From: Zygotorulaspora mrakii
Lineage: Eukaryota; Ascomycota; Saccharomycetes; Saccharomycetales; Saccharomycetaceae
Reading direction: 5' to 3'
Length of the DNA stretch: 64,000 nt
NCBI RefSeq assembly: GCF_013402915.1
Contig: NC_050720.1
Coordinates: 620,001-684,000, forward strand
The notes below the pieces were generated by a model that was given only the letters and a program-made list of their open reading frames with translations, had not been told where the DNA came from and ran no database searches. Positions 1-10,747 of the stretch are shown here, in pieces (position 1 is the first letter of the stretch; each line of letters starts with the position of its first letter). A program made the position numbers and the translations under genes.

Positions 1-1581
1 TGTGTTCAAGCCCATTTGATTTGAAGATGCCGCAAAATCATCAGACAATGTGCCTATTTTTCTGCCCATACAATCGAAAAGATACTCAGCAGCAGTTTCC
101 CTATTAACTTGATCAAGTTCACTTTCATCACTTACTATTTTCACTTGAGACGATTCAGTGCCATCCATATGCGGTCCAAGTATCTTGTCAGAATTTTCCT
201 CTCTTAATCTCCAAGGCGATAAATCGAGAGGATAATCTGCAATATTGAGATTTGGTTCATCGTACGCAATTTGCCATCCAAGCTGGGTATCTGCTAGTGG
301 TCGTAGAAGTAAGATGTCAATATCGTCAAAGCATTCAGTGACAATTTTTTCTTCACCTGCAGTCGATCCTTTCTCCTGAAAGAGGACTGTCTTTTGAATG
401 GTGGATTTGTGTCTAGCATGTGCTTTCCTTTGTAATAGAATTTGTACAACTTCTGAAGAAAAAAACGAAGAGTTGGTATTTGTATAAAACTTTTGAGCTT
501 GCATGTTCCACAATGAAATTATGGCCTCAATTTCAGCATAATCGTATGAAGAGTTTACTGATGCATACGTTTTGGAATTTGTATCCTCCTCAGATCCCTG
601 AATGAAAAAAGGATAACATTGATAAGCATACATTCTGGATTTCAGATAATGTGTAATATAATTACCGAATGAGGCTAGCCTTTTTTTTGAATGTACCAAT
701 GAATCTTTAGGCGTTGTCTCCAAGTTGAAGGATACAAAAATATTCATTGTCCTAAAATTTTTGTTATAAGTTGGATTGTAGAGGATTTGCTTGATTTCTC
801 CATCTATTGGAACAAAAACGACATTGAAAGAGTGTGCTCGTACAAGAACTGAAGCTCCAACTTTCGGGAGTAAGTTCCAGTCCCATGCTTTTCTTCTATG
901 TTGATTGGCCACAACTTTTGATGTACTACCGTGTATACCACTAGCAGGAACAAAATGGTACTGCTCGTTTGCACCTTCAGGATCATGATCTAAAAAATCA
1001 TTGAAGTAATTATGAGAATCTAGTGAAGATGATAAAGCGGATACTGACTTCTTATTACCAGCTGTTGATGACGCAGATCGGTTTGAAGATGAGGTGCCAA
1101 AAAAATCTGCATGGGAATTCAAAGGTGGGCTTTGAGAGGTGTCCGATATCTTACTGGAATAAGCATTTGCCAACAGTTTGGAACTATCTGAATTCGGCAA
1201 ACTTGAATCTTGAGGAACTTCACTACTATTTATATTATGCTTGGTCGCATCGAATTGCGGATTAGATGGGAATAGATCATCGTGTAAATGCTTTATGACT
1301 ATAGGATCTGTTAGGTTCTCGCCTTTTAGAGACTCTATATCCTGTTGCAATTTTGAGACTTGCTGTTGAGACTGCCTTTCCTGATCCAGCTCTTTATTTT
1401 GATTAGCCGCTTCCAGGCCGATATCTCGACCAATCTTTTCAATGCCACCATTCTTTTCCCGATTTTCACTATCGCCACAGGTAGACATTTGAATTTTGCT
1501 TGAATCCCCAAGAGCGTTACTCAAGCGTTTGGAATCCTCGCCCTTGTTATTCTCATTCGTATTCTCGATGACGCTTGCCAT
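1..1581 (-). CDS. Hypothetical protein, 3'-truncated by window edge (possible YBR225W homologue)
   Basis: An ATG at 1581-1579 opens a frame that stays open on the minus strand to base 1, giving 527 residues with no stop; the C-terminus is outside the window. The first ~250 residues are rich in Ser, Asn, Asp and Gln and look disordered. A more ordered part follows from about residue 250, with WDWNLLPKVGASVLVRAH and later WQIAYDEPNLNIADYPLDL. I do not recognise a domain. Context is the only clue: TDP1, PCS60 and PDB1 follow in the order of S. cerevisiae YBR223C-YBR221C, and YBR225W would be expected on this strand beyond TDP1, so a YBR225W homologue is plausible but unproven. MET13 lies between. 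Function unknown. Confidence 0.6.
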   Translation of the reverse strand, partial: MASVIENTNENNKGEDSKRLSNALGDSSKIQMSTCGDSENREKNGGIEKIGRDIGLEAANQNKELDQERQSQQQVSKLQQDIESLKGENLTDPIVIKHLHDDLFPSNPQFDATKHNINSSEVPQDSSLPNSDSSKLLANAYSSKISDTSQSPPLNSHADFFGTSSSNRSASSTAGNKKSVSALSSSLDSHNYFNDFLDHDPEGANEQYHFVPASGIHGSTSKVVANQHRRKAWDWNLLPKVGASVLVRAHSFNVVFVPIDGEIKQILYNPTYNKNFRTMNIFVSFNLETTPKDSLVHSKKRLASFGNYITHYLKSRMYAYQCYPFFIQGSEEDTNSKTYASVNSSYDYAEIEAIISLWNMQAQKFYTNTNSSFFSSEVVQILLQRKAHARHKSTIQKTVLFQEKGSTAGEEKIVTECFDDIDILLLRPLADTQLGWQIAYDEPNLNIADYPLDLSPWRLREENSDKILGPHMDGTESSQVKIVSDESELDQVNRETAAEYLFDCMGRKIGTLSDDFAASSNQMGLNT

Positions 1582-3417
1582 ACCCACTTTCCTTACGATT
1601 TCTCCGTAATAATCGATTCGTAGGCCACTGAGCAATTAGCTCAACCAATCTACACTTGTCACCTTTTGTGCAACTTCTAGGGATAGTTGAAAATTCCTTT
1701 ACACGTTTCAAGTGTCTCTTAAAATGCGGTCCTTCTTGCCTTATCCTCCCTCCAGGCGTCATTTTCCATATTTCAACCCCTTCGGAATCTAAGCCGTCGT
1801 CTATGAGGAAATTTGACGGCTTCAGGGAACCCCGGGACTCAATCTATATATGCTGCTATATGTATGCAATGAGAAGCTGAGCACACCTGGGAGCTATCAA
1901 CAAATAAGTGATAATTCTATCTTGATGATATTGGTAATCCTTCTCTCATTTTATTGAATTGCTAAAAAGTAACTAGAGTATGGCATCGATTGTTGAAGAT
2001 CATAACACCGCACCATGTTCGGCGCTTTTAGTACCTTAGTAGTCAAGATCTTTTCGTAGATAAAGTGTTTCAATTCTCTTCTTGCTGCTGGATAGATCCG
2101 AAGCTTGTAATACAATTCTGGAGCTATCCTATGCGTAAACTCAATTACAAGAACAAATGATCTGCGATCACAGTTCGAAAACAGTTAAGAAAATCTCGGA
2201 CTCACACAAAATTTGTCCTTCCGAAAGTTTCTGGGATGTGCTTATTTAGTGTACTCAAATATTACTTTTCGACTCTCGTGCAACTTCAATCTACCCTAGT
2301 TGGCGTAAGGCATTCACCATCGGAATAGCGACATAATACCGAGAGCTACAATTCTTGCATTTTCAATCCAAAGGAATGCAGACATTACGTAAAGTAATAA
2401 TTGCTTAGAGCCTTTAGTAGATTGTGGACTTTCGGGTTGTAACTCAGCTATTGGGAGTGTTTTCACCCCTTTCCTTTGATGCTTCTTCATATAGTAAGCT
2501 GTGGATGACATTGGAGCTCTAATCAGCTTGCTTTCATAATGCTAGTTGGTTAAACTTGAGTTCTGAAGGCTAATTGAATAGATTCTTGTAAAAGTCGCAG
2601 CCGTTTTCTTTTATTGATAACTACAGCATTCATACAATTCTGGCACATCTGGATTTATGACTCTTATTGCCACCTATTACAGCAGTTTGAATCCTCTATT
2701 TTTTGACCTTGAAGTAATATATTTTGAATGCACTCAATTACTCCCCCAGTTTTGATGGTAAACTACTGCGTTCTTTGCCGTATATGCAGCTTTTCATGTC
2801 CTTATTTGTGTGGAAAGAAATCTAGTTTGACGGCCCTGTCTTCTCCTTCGCATAAACTAATACCATTAAAAGCCCAGTTCCTTTCTCTCTAATATCTCTT
2901 TAAAATGCATTGCAGCATGAAGAGAAGGTAATGGATCCTTCATAAGCACAGATGATACGCTCGAAGACCCACCAAATCAGAGGAGTCTCAAATTATCCAA
3001 ATCTGATGACCTTTTAAAGTGGAGTGAGCTCTGCCTTACTGGTGTAGTATTAATTGACCTTGTGAAAGCACCAGAGCTGTTTTTAATGAGTATCCGGAGG
3101 CACTTTTACTGTTTAACAGATGCTATGTTTTAGCCGCCGAGCTCTCGCGGACTTCAACAAGCTGCATGACGGATCACGAAATAATTTAAGCTGCAATAAA
3201 AGGAACTTATAAACATATATTGTAAACTTTTACTATGAAGAGGTAACAGGTATATATATATGTACTAGTTTGTAAAGTAATCTCATGTTGAAATGCCAGA
3301 TTTGAACAGAATTAGATGCTATGTTGAATTTAAATGCAAATATAAGTGTGTAATGTTGAATGTTGTTTGTTGAAAATTGAAGTAAAGAAAAATGTTTTCC
3401 AGGATTCTTGAGTCATT
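1582..3417. other. Long intergenic stretch, no convincing gene
   Basis: This 1.8-kb gap separates the start of the truncated gene from the end of MET13. It must hold the promoter of the first and the terminator of the second. A 65-codon ATG frame lies at 2314-2511 on the minus strand. A stop-to-stop frame on the plus strand, about 2925-3132, has ordinary-looking composition but an ATG only near its end, so it could be a gene relic. No tRNA, LTR or snoRNA boxes were recognised. Confidence 0.5.
2314..2511 (-). CDS. Small ORF of 65 codons, doubtful
   Basis: An ATG-started frame encodes a peptide with a basic N-terminal half (KKHQRKGVK), a short Pro/Ser/Gln linker and a hydrophobic C-terminal third (LLLYVMSAFLWI and IVALGIMSLF) that could be one membrane segment. 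This basic-then-membrane layout is seen in small tail-anchored yeast proteins. I recognise no family, and an open frame of this size is common by chance in AT-rich DNA. It lies alone in a 1.8-kb gap. Listed only because of its composition. Confidence 0.2.
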   Translation of the reverse strand: MSSTAYYMKKHQRKGVKTLPIAELQPESPQSTKGSKQLLLYVMSAFLWIENARIVALGIMSLFRW

Positions 3418-5217
3418 CTAAATTTCATGTAGTAATTTTAGCATTTTGTTATCAATTGAAACAAAATCATTATCAACAATGTTGACAAGTACATAGTCAC
3501 CAATCAGATGATCTAATAAAACCACACTCTCTTGAATTTGATTGTTTTGAAAATTTAATTTCCATTCCTGTAAAATATGGTAAAATTCTTCCTTCCACGC
3601 TAGGAAGGATATCTTTTCCACAACGGTAGGCTGCAGAACTTCTCTGCCAGGGAAAATACCCCATGTTACAGCATTTGCCTTGTAATCGTCTGGATGATTT
3701 GTGGTCAAATTACCCTCATAATCCACAGCAAAGTACGTTAACATGGTATTATCTTTCAACGAATCTTGTAGCTTATAGAGCTTTTCCTTTGGTAAGAGGA
3801 ATTCCAAATACTGCTTTTGATAAACATACCCATCTTTAGGACCCCAACCAAAAACAGGATCACTCGATTTAATACCATTGAGTTGAGGTTGGGAATTAAT
3901 GGTGATAATTAAATTCTGGTTGAGGGAAATCAAGTCCTCGAGAATGACATCAACTTCATTGTTGAGTGCAACGTCACACCATGGTAAACAATTCAAATCT
4001 CTCTCCAAATATCTTATGACAAGTCGAGCAATATCTTCCACTGTTTTTGGTCTTGACCACAACTCTAAAGATTTTTTCCCAGATTGTCTAATCAAGGATG
4101 ATCCGCAAAGATCCAAATCGCCAAATGCAGGTGACGAAGAGTCACCGAATCTACCATTTGGAAATTCATCGACAGCCCATTGAGAGGTTCTGGCAACGTA
4201 CGAGTATGGGCGTTTCTTCCAAAAAATTGGTCTCACTTCTTCCTTACGACGCTGTGGATTCAAAGACTTTCTCCATGGTAAAACCGCAACTGCAGCATCG
4301 CTGACATCCTTGTCAGTGGGTAGCAATCCCAATCTTTCAAGAATCATGATAGGAGCCTTTTCTAAATTCATGGTGTAGATATGTAAATGATTCACGAATC
4401 CGCTATCCAATAGCTTCTGGCACATAGAGACCAGTAGATCGGTACCAATTTCACGTACCGTTTGATCATTATCTTTGACAGCGTCCAATTTTTTCATAAA
4501 CTCGTCAGGAACGTTAATTTCACACCATTGAGCCCTTCTTAAGAACGCCGCATATGTTGTAATTGGCATGATTCCAGGAATAATTGGAACAGAAACCCCG
4601 GCTGCTCGAACTGCTTCACACCACTTGATGAATATATCAGCATTATAGAACATCTGCGTGATGATAAAATCTGCACCGGCGTCCACTTTCTCCTTCAAAT
4701 ACTCCACTAGCTTATCTCTGTCATCATTGTCTTCCGGATGACCTTCGGGATAACCAGCCACACCAATGCCAAAATGGTCACCGTACTTTTCCCTGATATA
4801 CTTGACCAAATCTTTAGCATACCGGAAGCCGCCCTCGACCGGTGTCCACTCCTTGGAGTTGAGAGGCGGATCACCTCTTAGAGCCAAGATGTTTTCGCAG
4901 CCCGACTCGTATGCTCTCTGAAGTGCGTCATCAATCTCAGATACAGGCATATTCGTGCATGTCAAATGCATGCATGTTTCCAGACCAAGGACACTTTGCG
5001 ACGTAGCTACCAAATCAGTTGAAAGCTGAGACAGCATACCCCCACCTGCATTCCATGTGATATCCACAAACTGCGGGAAAGAAGTTTCATACATCCTGTC
5101 CATTCTATCATACAAATTTTGAACACCTTGTGTAGTCTTTGGTACGAAATACTCAAAGGAAAAAGTTGGCTTTGCCGACTTTTCCTGGTGCTTCTCCAAT
5201 TTGTCTGTTATCTTCAT
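3418..5217 (-). CDS. MET13: Methylenetetrahydrofolate reductase
   Basis: Reduces 5,10-methylene-THF to 5-methyl-THF, the methyl donor for methionine synthesis in the cytosol. The 599 residues match the usual length of the main yeast enzyme (about 600). The N-terminal TIM-barrel domain covers roughly residues 15-300 and shows FSFEYFVPKT (Glu22 is the expected catalytic acid) and LRGDPP at 113-118, both characteristic of the family; the rest is the eukaryotic C-terminal regulatory domain. The start is the first ATG of the frame. The gene is divergent from TDP1 across 300 bp, which contain a TGACTC half-site (5362-5367) that could bind Gcn4. The second yeast paralogue MET12 is more divergent, but orthology to MET13 rather than MET12 is judged from recalled similarity. 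Confidence 0.93.
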   Translation of the reverse strand: MKITDKLEKHQEKSAKPTFSFEYFVPKTTQGVQNLYDRMDRMYETSFPQFVDITWNAGGGMLSQLSTDLVATSQSVLGLETCMHLTCTNMPVSEIDDALQRAYESGCENILALRGDPPLNSKEWTPVEGGFRYAKDLVKYIREKYGDHFGIGVAGYPEGHPEDNDDRDKLVEYLKEKVDAGADFIITQMFYNADIFIKWCEAVRAAGVSVPIIPGIMPITTYAAFLRRAQWCEINVPDEFMKKLDAVKDNDQTVREIGTDLLVSMCQKLLDSGFVNHLHIYTMNLEKAPIMILERLGLLPTDKDVSDAAVAVLPWRKSLNPQRRKEEVRPIFWKKRPYSYVARTSQWAVDEFPNGRFGDSSSPAFGDLDLCGSSLIRQSGKKSLELWSRPKTVEDIARLVIRYLERDLNCLPWCDVALNNEVDVILEDLISLNQNLIITINSQPQLNGIKSSDPVFGWGPKDGYVYQKQYLEFLLPKEKLYKLQDSLKDNTMLTYFAVDYEGNLTTNHPDDYKANAVTWGIFPGREVLQPTVVEKISFLAWKEEFYHILQEWKLNFQNNQIQESVVLLDHLIGDYVLVNIVDNDFVSIDNKMLKLLHEI

Positions 5218-5517
5218 CCTTACTGTACTTATCTACACAGTACTTCCAGTCGAGGGTATAGGTCACAAAGTCTTGACAATACTGATATACTCTTTTTCCA
5301 ACTTATTCATTTTTGAAATTTTTCATTTTCGGTCTGGTTATTATATTTCAAATGCCGACGGTGACTCGTTTGGAACGCCGCTGCATGTGAAGAGAAGGAA
5401 AAGGAAAAAGAGAAAGCTATACGGAATTCCGCTCGATAGAGATCAATGAGGAACTGTAAATGAGCCGGAACTGGGAAACGAAGGAACCATTCATAAAAGA
5501 ATACTTTGCCGTTAACA

Positions 5518-7134
5518 ATGAACTCTTCTGACTGCAGGAAGCGTGTGTCAGAGAGATGGAGTAAGGTAGACTACCGGGTGCTTGGTGATGGAACCTCAGA
5601 TCTTGGGGAAAGCGAATGCAGTACGGACATCGAGGAACGGGACAGTAAGAGAGTTCGCCAAGAAATAATAGATTTGACTGCACTCGATGATGAAGAAGAA
5701 AAAAGCGAAGGAAGCGCTGTGGTGACGCCGTTCAGGCTAATGCGTTCAAGTATTTACGATGGGGGTATAAACTCGCCGCATTTTATTACGCTCGAGGAAA
5801 TTTTGAGCTCTAAGTCGCTGAAAAGCTGTGTATTGTTCAGCTATCAATTCGGAATGGATTTCTTATTAGAGCAATTTCATACAAGTGTCGAAAAAATAAC
5901 AATTATAGGCCAGAGGGGTACTATCACACCGATAACCTCGGGGCGGGCTCTAGAGTTTGTGAAAAAGTTAGACATTGTTGAAATATTCATGCCACCATAC
6001 ACTTGCCATCATTCCAAAATGATTGTAAGCTTTTTTAAGGACGATTCCTGTAAAATATACATGCCTTCCAACAATTTCACTTATGAGGAGACGAATCTAC
6101 CACAGCAGGTCTGTTGGTGTAGTCCCGTACTACAGCGATCCAATGGTATGTATTCAAGAAACAGCTCGAAGTTTCAAGACAATTTGATTGATTACCTAGC
6201 CTCCTACGAGAACAATCTGATAAACAGGCGGTTAATTCCAGTAATTAAGAAACTTAATTTTGAGCCGTTGAAAAATGTTCAGTTCATATACTCTACTCCT
6301 TCCAAAAAATTTGCGTCCGGGTTTCAGCTTTTGGCTGATTCGCTGCCCAGAAAAACTGGAACGGATGAAGGAGACGCACTTAAGCATTATTTGTGCCAAT
6401 CGTCAACGATTGGATCCGCAATTTCTAAAAAGACCCACGGAAACCTCTTCACCCATGTATTCATACCGTATCTGGAGGAAATAATGACAAAGAGTTCCAA
6501 ACCATTACAAACAGATACGGTATTGCAAGAGTTTAACAAACGACGCATCAAACCGTATATTTTATATCCAACGGTTCAAGAGATTCAAAACTCGCCAGCT
6601 GGATGGTTATCCTCAGGATGGTTCCACTTCAATAGGCTGAAGGATGTAGTGCACTATGATAATCTATTGAAAAAACTTGACGCATTTTATAAACAAAATC
6701 CAAATGATTTATCACGGGAGAGAAAAGCTACACCATGTCATTCAAAGTTTTACTTCAAGTCCACCACAACCAACGGGGAAGAAAAACAAAATTCTCAATT
6801 CGACAATCTTGATTGGTGTATTTATACTTCCTCCAACCTGAGTCTTAGTGCTTGGGGAAATCTAAATGGGCTTCCAAGAAATTATGAGGTTGGTGTTTTA
6901 TTTGTTTCCGACCAGAATTCACTGCAATGTCAAAGCTTCAATGACGTCATTTATAACAGGTACAGGCTTAAGAGCAGAGAATTGAAACAACCTTCAGTGG
7001 CCCCATCCACCGTTATCATGGTCCCGTTCGGATTACCACCAACCAAATATGATATAGAAAAGGGCGATGAGGCGTTCTGCATGTCCAAGAACTATGATCT
7101 TGTTGATATCAATGGCCGCGCATATGAAACTTGA
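5518..7134 (+). CDS. TDP1: Tyrosyl-DNA phosphodiesterase 1
   Basis: Removes topoisomerase I peptides and other adducts from DNA 3' ends in the nucleus. Counting from the ATG at 5518 the protein has 538 residues, close to the yeast 544. Two HKD-type motifs mark the phospholipase D fold: HHSKMIV (His165, Lys167) and PCHSKFYFK (His408, Lys410), the two halves of the active site. The N-terminal ~70 residues are acidic and disordered, with KR-rich patches that could act as nuclear signal. The open frame extends four codons upstream to a TTG; the ATG is preferred. PCS60 and PDB1 follow in the same orientation as in S. cerevisiae YBR223C-YBR221C. Confidence 0.93.
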   Translation: MNSSDCRKRVSERWSKVDYRVLGDGTSDLGESECSTDIEERDSKRVRQEIIDLTALDDEEEKSEGSAVVTPFRLMRSSIYDGGINSPHFITLEEILSSKSLKSCVLFSYQFGMDFLLEQFHTSVEKITIIGQRGTITPITSGRALEFVKKLDIVEIFMPPYTCHHSKMIVSFFKDDSCKIYMPSNNFTYEETNLPQQVCWCSPVLQRSNGMYSRNSSKFQDNLIDYLASYENNLINRRLIPVIKKLNFEPLKNVQFIYSTPSKKFASGFQLLADSLPRKTGTDEGDALKHYLCQSSTIGSAISKKTHGNLFTHVFIPYLEEIMTKSSKPLQTDTVLQEFNKRRIKPYILYPTVQEIQNSPAGWLSSGWFHFNRLKDVVHYDNLLKKLDAFYKQNPNDLSRERKATPCHSKFYFKSTTTNGEEKQNSQFDNLDWCIYTSSNLSLSAWGNLNGLPRNYEVGVLFVSDQNSLQCQSFNDVIYNRYRLKSRELKQPSVAPSTVIMVPFGLPPTKYDIEKGDEAFCMSKNYDLVDINGRAYET

Positions 7135-7663
7135 CTCGAGCAACTCTCTCTATGCATACTTTTTGCTTCTGGTAAGCTTCGCATATATCAATTAAAAAAC
7201 TTTTCAATTTGGAGACGAATATTACAGTGCCTCCGCCGTCTTCATTCGATTTCTTCCTACATACGCTTGTCACCGACTATTTACTACTGCCTCGTCCTGT
7301 ACCAATCCTCCCCCCACGAAAGATAAATGAACATCTATAACAAACTATAAAATCTGCCAAGTATTTGAGCATACGGCATTGTTTGAACTTCTTAGCCACT
7401 CATGCTCCAGAACGTTAGACAGTCCATGAACGATGCGCTCTTCATTCGTTTGAAACACATGTAGAATGATGTCTCAGCAGATGACTTTTTTCCGCATGTT
7501 CCGAAATTTCACCATCACCGAACCGAAACTCGATCCGAGCAACACCATGCAATCACCCCTTCGAGAATTATATAAATGGTAACAAGAATACAAATACGAT
7601 ACTTCATGTTTCGCTCTTAGTGAAGTAGGATAATTCAACTGGTTAAGTCAGTAAAAGATTGTG
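7135..7663 (+). promoter_or_regulatory. PCS60 upstream region with STRE-like site and TATA box
   Basis: The 529-bp gap between TDP1 and PCS60 ends with CCCCT (7556-7560), the core of the stress response element bound by Msn2/Msn4, followed by TATATAAA at 7569-7576, 88 bp before the PCS60 ATG. A TATA box with a stress element fits a gene induced on poor carbon sources. CCG triplets occur at several places here, but no full oleate response element could be made out. Confidence 0.45.
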
Positions 7664-9277
7664 ATGTCGTTAACAGCTTCTTTCAATGATACCTTCAAGG
7701 TGTCTGATAATGTTGCGGTAATAATTCCAGAAACTGGTGTAGAAGTGACTTACTGTGACCTCTCACATCAGGTGGGACATTTCCAAACTCTATTCCACGA
7801 CCCCAGATCCCCATTATATGATATTGTATTGAGACAGAGCACTGTTGCCATTTCTATGCGTAATGGGTTAGAGTTTGTAGTGGCCTTCCTTGGTGCCACT
7901 ATGGATTCAAAGATAGGCGCACCTTTGAATCCAAACTACAAATCAGAAGAATTTGATTTTTACCTGAACGATCTGAAATCGAAGGTTATTGTAGTTTCTA
8001 AAGGCACGGTCAAACAAGAGAAGCAGGCAGAAGTAATTAAATCAGCAAAAAAATTCAATTGTTTTGTTGTCGAATTGGAATTTGATGTCAAGAGATTTAG
8101 AGTGGAATACGAAGTTTACTCTCCAGCCAACGGATATTCCAAGGGTATTTTTTCGTCGCTAGACAATGCCAAATTTGTCAACCATGATTCAACCAGTTTT
8201 CCTGGCTATGCACGTTCAAGTGATGTTGCGATGATTCTACATACCAGTGGTACAACTTCAAAACCAAAGACTGTTCCATTGTTGCATTTGAACATAGTGA
8301 GAAGCACTTATAATATATCACGTACATACAAGTTGTCTGAAAATGATCGCGCCTATGTGGTCATGCCATTATTTCATGTTCACGGTCTGATTGGTGTTTT
8401 ACTTTCAACCTTCAGAACGCAAGGCTCAGTCGTTATCCCACCTAGATTCAGTGCAACAAATTTTTGGGATGATTTCGTCAAATACACGTGTAACTGGTTT
8501 AGTTGTGTGCCTACTATAAGCATGATCATGCTAAATATGCCAAAACCAGCAAATATGCCGTACATTAGGTTCATCAGATCGTGCTCCTCGGCCTTAGCAC
8601 CAGCCACTTTCCATAAGTTGGAAACTGAATTCAATGCACCCGTGTTGGAAGCCTACGCAATGACAGAAGCATCGCATCAAATGACTTCCAATAACTTACC
8701 ACCCGGTAAAAGGAAGCCAGGAACAGTGGGCCAACCCCAAGGTGTCGCTGTGTACATTCTTGATGACAGCGATAAAGTTTTGCCTGTCGGTAATATTGGT
8801 GAAGTATCCATTAGAGGCGAAAACGTAACTTTGGGCTACGCAAATAATCCAAAGGCTAACGAAGAAAACTTCACCAAAAGAGAAAACTACTTTCGTACGG
8901 GGGACCAAGGATACTTCGATCCCGAGGGCTTCCTTGTCTTGACTGGTAGAATCAAGGAACTGATTAATAGAGGCGGTGAAAAGATCTCGCCGATCGAACT
9001 TGACGGAGTTATGTTATCTCATCCAAAGGTTGACGAGGCTGTCGCTTTCGGCGTCGCCGATGACAAATATGGCCAGGTAGTGCAGGCTGCTGTCGTTCTC
9101 AAGAAAGGACAAAATTTGACCAGCAAAGATCTCACCAAGTATATGGAGACCAAAGTTGCGCAATTCAAGATTCCGGTCAAGATTTACTTCGCAGACAAGC
9201 TACCAAAGACGGCTACAGGTAAGATTCAACGAAGAATCATTGCAGCGGCCTTCACCAAGAGAAACAGTAAATTATAA
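7664..9277 (+). CDS. PCS60: Peroxisomal AMP-binding acyl-CoA synthetase (oxalyl-CoA synthetase type)
   Basis: Member of the acyl-adenylate enzyme superfamily; the S. cerevisiae protein (FAT2/PCS60) is a peroxisome-associated oxalyl-CoA synthetase. From the ATG at 7664 it has 537 residues, close to the yeast 543. The AMP-binding signature LHTSGTTSKPK is at about 192-202, and RTGDQGYFD plus GRIKELINRGGEKISP mark the adenylation and hinge region. The C-terminus is Ser-Lys-Leu, a perfect type 1 peroxisomal targeting signal. The open frame begins one codon earlier at GTG; ATG is chosen. It lies between TDP1 and PDB1 as in yeast. Confidence 0.93.
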   Translation: MSLTASFNDTFKVSDNVAVIIPETGVEVTYCDLSHQVGHFQTLFHDPRSPLYDIVLRQSTVAISMRNGLEFVVAFLGATMDSKIGAPLNPNYKSEEFDFYLNDLKSKVIVVSKGTVKQEKQAEVIKSAKKFNCFVVELEFDVKRFRVEYEVYSPANGYSKGIFSSLDNAKFVNHDSTSFPGYARSSDVAMILHTSGTTSKPKTVPLLHLNIVRSTYNISRTYKLSENDRAYVVMPLFHVHGLIGVLLSTFRTQGSVVIPPRFSATNFWDDFVKYTCNWFSCVPTISMIMLNMPKPANMPYIRFIRSCSSALAPATFHKLETEFNAPVLEAYAMTEASHQMTSNNLPPGKRKPGTVGQPQGVAVYILDDSDKVLPVGNIGEVSIRGENVTLGYANNPKANEENFTKRENYFRTGDQGYFDPEGFLVLTGRIKELINRGGEKISPIELDGVMLSHPKVDEAVAFGVADDKYGQVVQAAVVLKKGQNLTSKDLTKYMETKVAQFKIPVKIYFADKLPKTATGKIQRRIIAAAFTKRNSKL

Positions 9278-9664
9278 AGACCATTCTTAGTAGCTCATCT
9301 CTATATAGAGCATTAAAAGTAGTAGATATATGTGACTCGTAAAAACGTATACATTTTTGTGAAGGCGCGTTTCAATGTCCTTTTCGTTAGCCCGCTGGGC
9401 GGAAAAAACTGACAACCCCTCAAAGGAATGAAATGGTCGTCGAACTTCAAATATATATACATATCCAAAACTCAATAGTTGAAATTACCTAGCTATAGTA
9501 ACTGGTCGTTTACATAGCGATTGACAGGAATTTTCAGAAGGCAGTGATAGCATACTATACAGTTAGTTTGCGCGGACTTCTTATTTAAAGGTTATCGCAT
9601 TAGTATCCCGTAGTATTAGATAGATTAGGAGATTTGCTGATTAGAGATCACAGATTGTCGGAAA
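9278..9664. other. Intergenic: PCS60 3' end and PDB1 promoter
   Basis: A 387-bp gap between two same-strand genes. An alternating AT run near 9450-9460 could serve as a TATA element for PDB1. A minus-strand frame in this stretch has no recognisable features and is treated as chance. Confidence 0.4.
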
Positions 9665-10747
9665 ATGAGTTTCAGAATTCCAATCCGTGCTTTAGCCAAA
9701 GGAGCGGTAACACGTAGTGCCTTTAGGGTGCAATCCATGAGATTCGCTTCATCCAAGACCATGACTGTTAGAGAAGCTTTGAATGGTGCTATGGCCGAAG
9801 AAATGGACCGCGACGATGATGTCTTTATTATCGGAGAAGAGGTCGCACAGTACAATGGTGCGTATAAGGTCACCAAGGGGTTGTTGGATCGTTTTGGTGA
9901 GCGCCGTGTTGTCGACACACCGATTACAGAGTATGGTTTGGCGGGTTTAGCTGTTGGTGCGGCCTTGAAAGGTTTGAAGCCAATTGTTGAATTCATGTCA
10001 TTCAATTTCTCCATGCAAGCTATCGATCACGTTGTGAACTCAGCAGCTAAGACACATTACATGTCCGGTGGTACGCAAAGATGCCCAATTGTCTTCAGAG
10101 GTCCAAATGGAGCTGCTGCAGGTGTGGCTGCGCAGCATTCCCAGGATTATAGTGCTTGGTATGGTTCCATTCCGGGTATGAAGGTTCTTGTTCCATACTC
10201 CGCAGAGGATGCAAGAGGTTTACTGAAGGCTGCTATTAGAGATCCAAATCCTGTTGTTTTCCTAGAAAACGAATTGCTATACGGACAGTCTTTTGAAATG
10301 AGTGAGGAATCATTATCACCAGATTTCACATTACCATACAAGGCAAAAGTCGAAAGAGAAGGTTCTGATATCTCTATTATTACTTATACCAGAAATGTTG
10401 AATTTTCGTTAGCGGCTGCAGAGATTTTAGATAAGCAATATGGAGTTTCTGTTGAGGTAATTAACTTACGCTCTATTAGACCATTAGATGTTGACGCAAT
10501 TGTGAAGTCTTTGAAGAAAACTAACCATTTGATTACGGTTGAATCAACCTTTCCACAGTTTGGTGTGGGCTCTGAAATTATCGCCCAAATCATGGAATCA
10601 GAAGGTTTTGACTATTTAGATGCACCAGTTCAAAGGGTTACTGGTGCCGACGTTCCAACTCCATACGCAAAGGAATTGGAAGATTTTGCTTTCCCAGATC
10701 CAGACACTATTGTCAGAGCTTGTAAGGAGACTTTATCTATTGATTAG
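9665..10747 (+). CDS. PDB1: Pyruvate dehydrogenase E1 beta subunit, mitochondrial
   Basis: Beta subunit of the thiamine diphosphate-dependent E1 component, which decarboxylates pyruvate in the mitochondrial matrix. The 360 residues compare with 366 in S. cerevisiae. The first ~30 residues are rich in Arg, Ser and Ala without acidic residues, a typical matrix presequence. The mature part begins with [15 protein letters not shown] and has [18 protein letters not shown] (Glu58-Glu59 region), where the family contacts the cofactor, then the transketolase-type pyrimidine domain and the C-terminal transketolase domain. Codon choice and length show nothing odd. Confidence 0.96.
   Translation: MSFRIPIRALAKGAVTRSAFRVQSMRFASSKTMTVREALNGAMAEEMDRDDDVFIIGEEVAQYNGAYKVTKGLLDRFGERRVVDTPITEYGLAGLAVGAALKGLKPIVEFMSFNFSMQAIDHVVNSAAKTHYMSGGTQRCPIVFRGPNGAAAGVAAQHSQDYSAWYGSIPGMKVLVPYSAEDARGLLKAAIRDPNPVVFLENELLYGQSFEMSEESLSPDFTLPYKAKVEREGSDISIITYTRNVEFSLAAAEILDKQYGVSVEVINLRSIRPLDVDAIVKSLKKTNHLITVESTFPQFGVGSEIIAQIMESEGFDYLDAPVQRVTGADVPTPYAKELEDFAFPDPDTIVRACKETLSID

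Noticed and set aside
2216..2236. TTCCGAAAG as a CDEIII-like centromere element
   Set aside because: No CDEI (RTCACRTG) lies at the expected distance and the DNA between is not sufficiently AT-rich.
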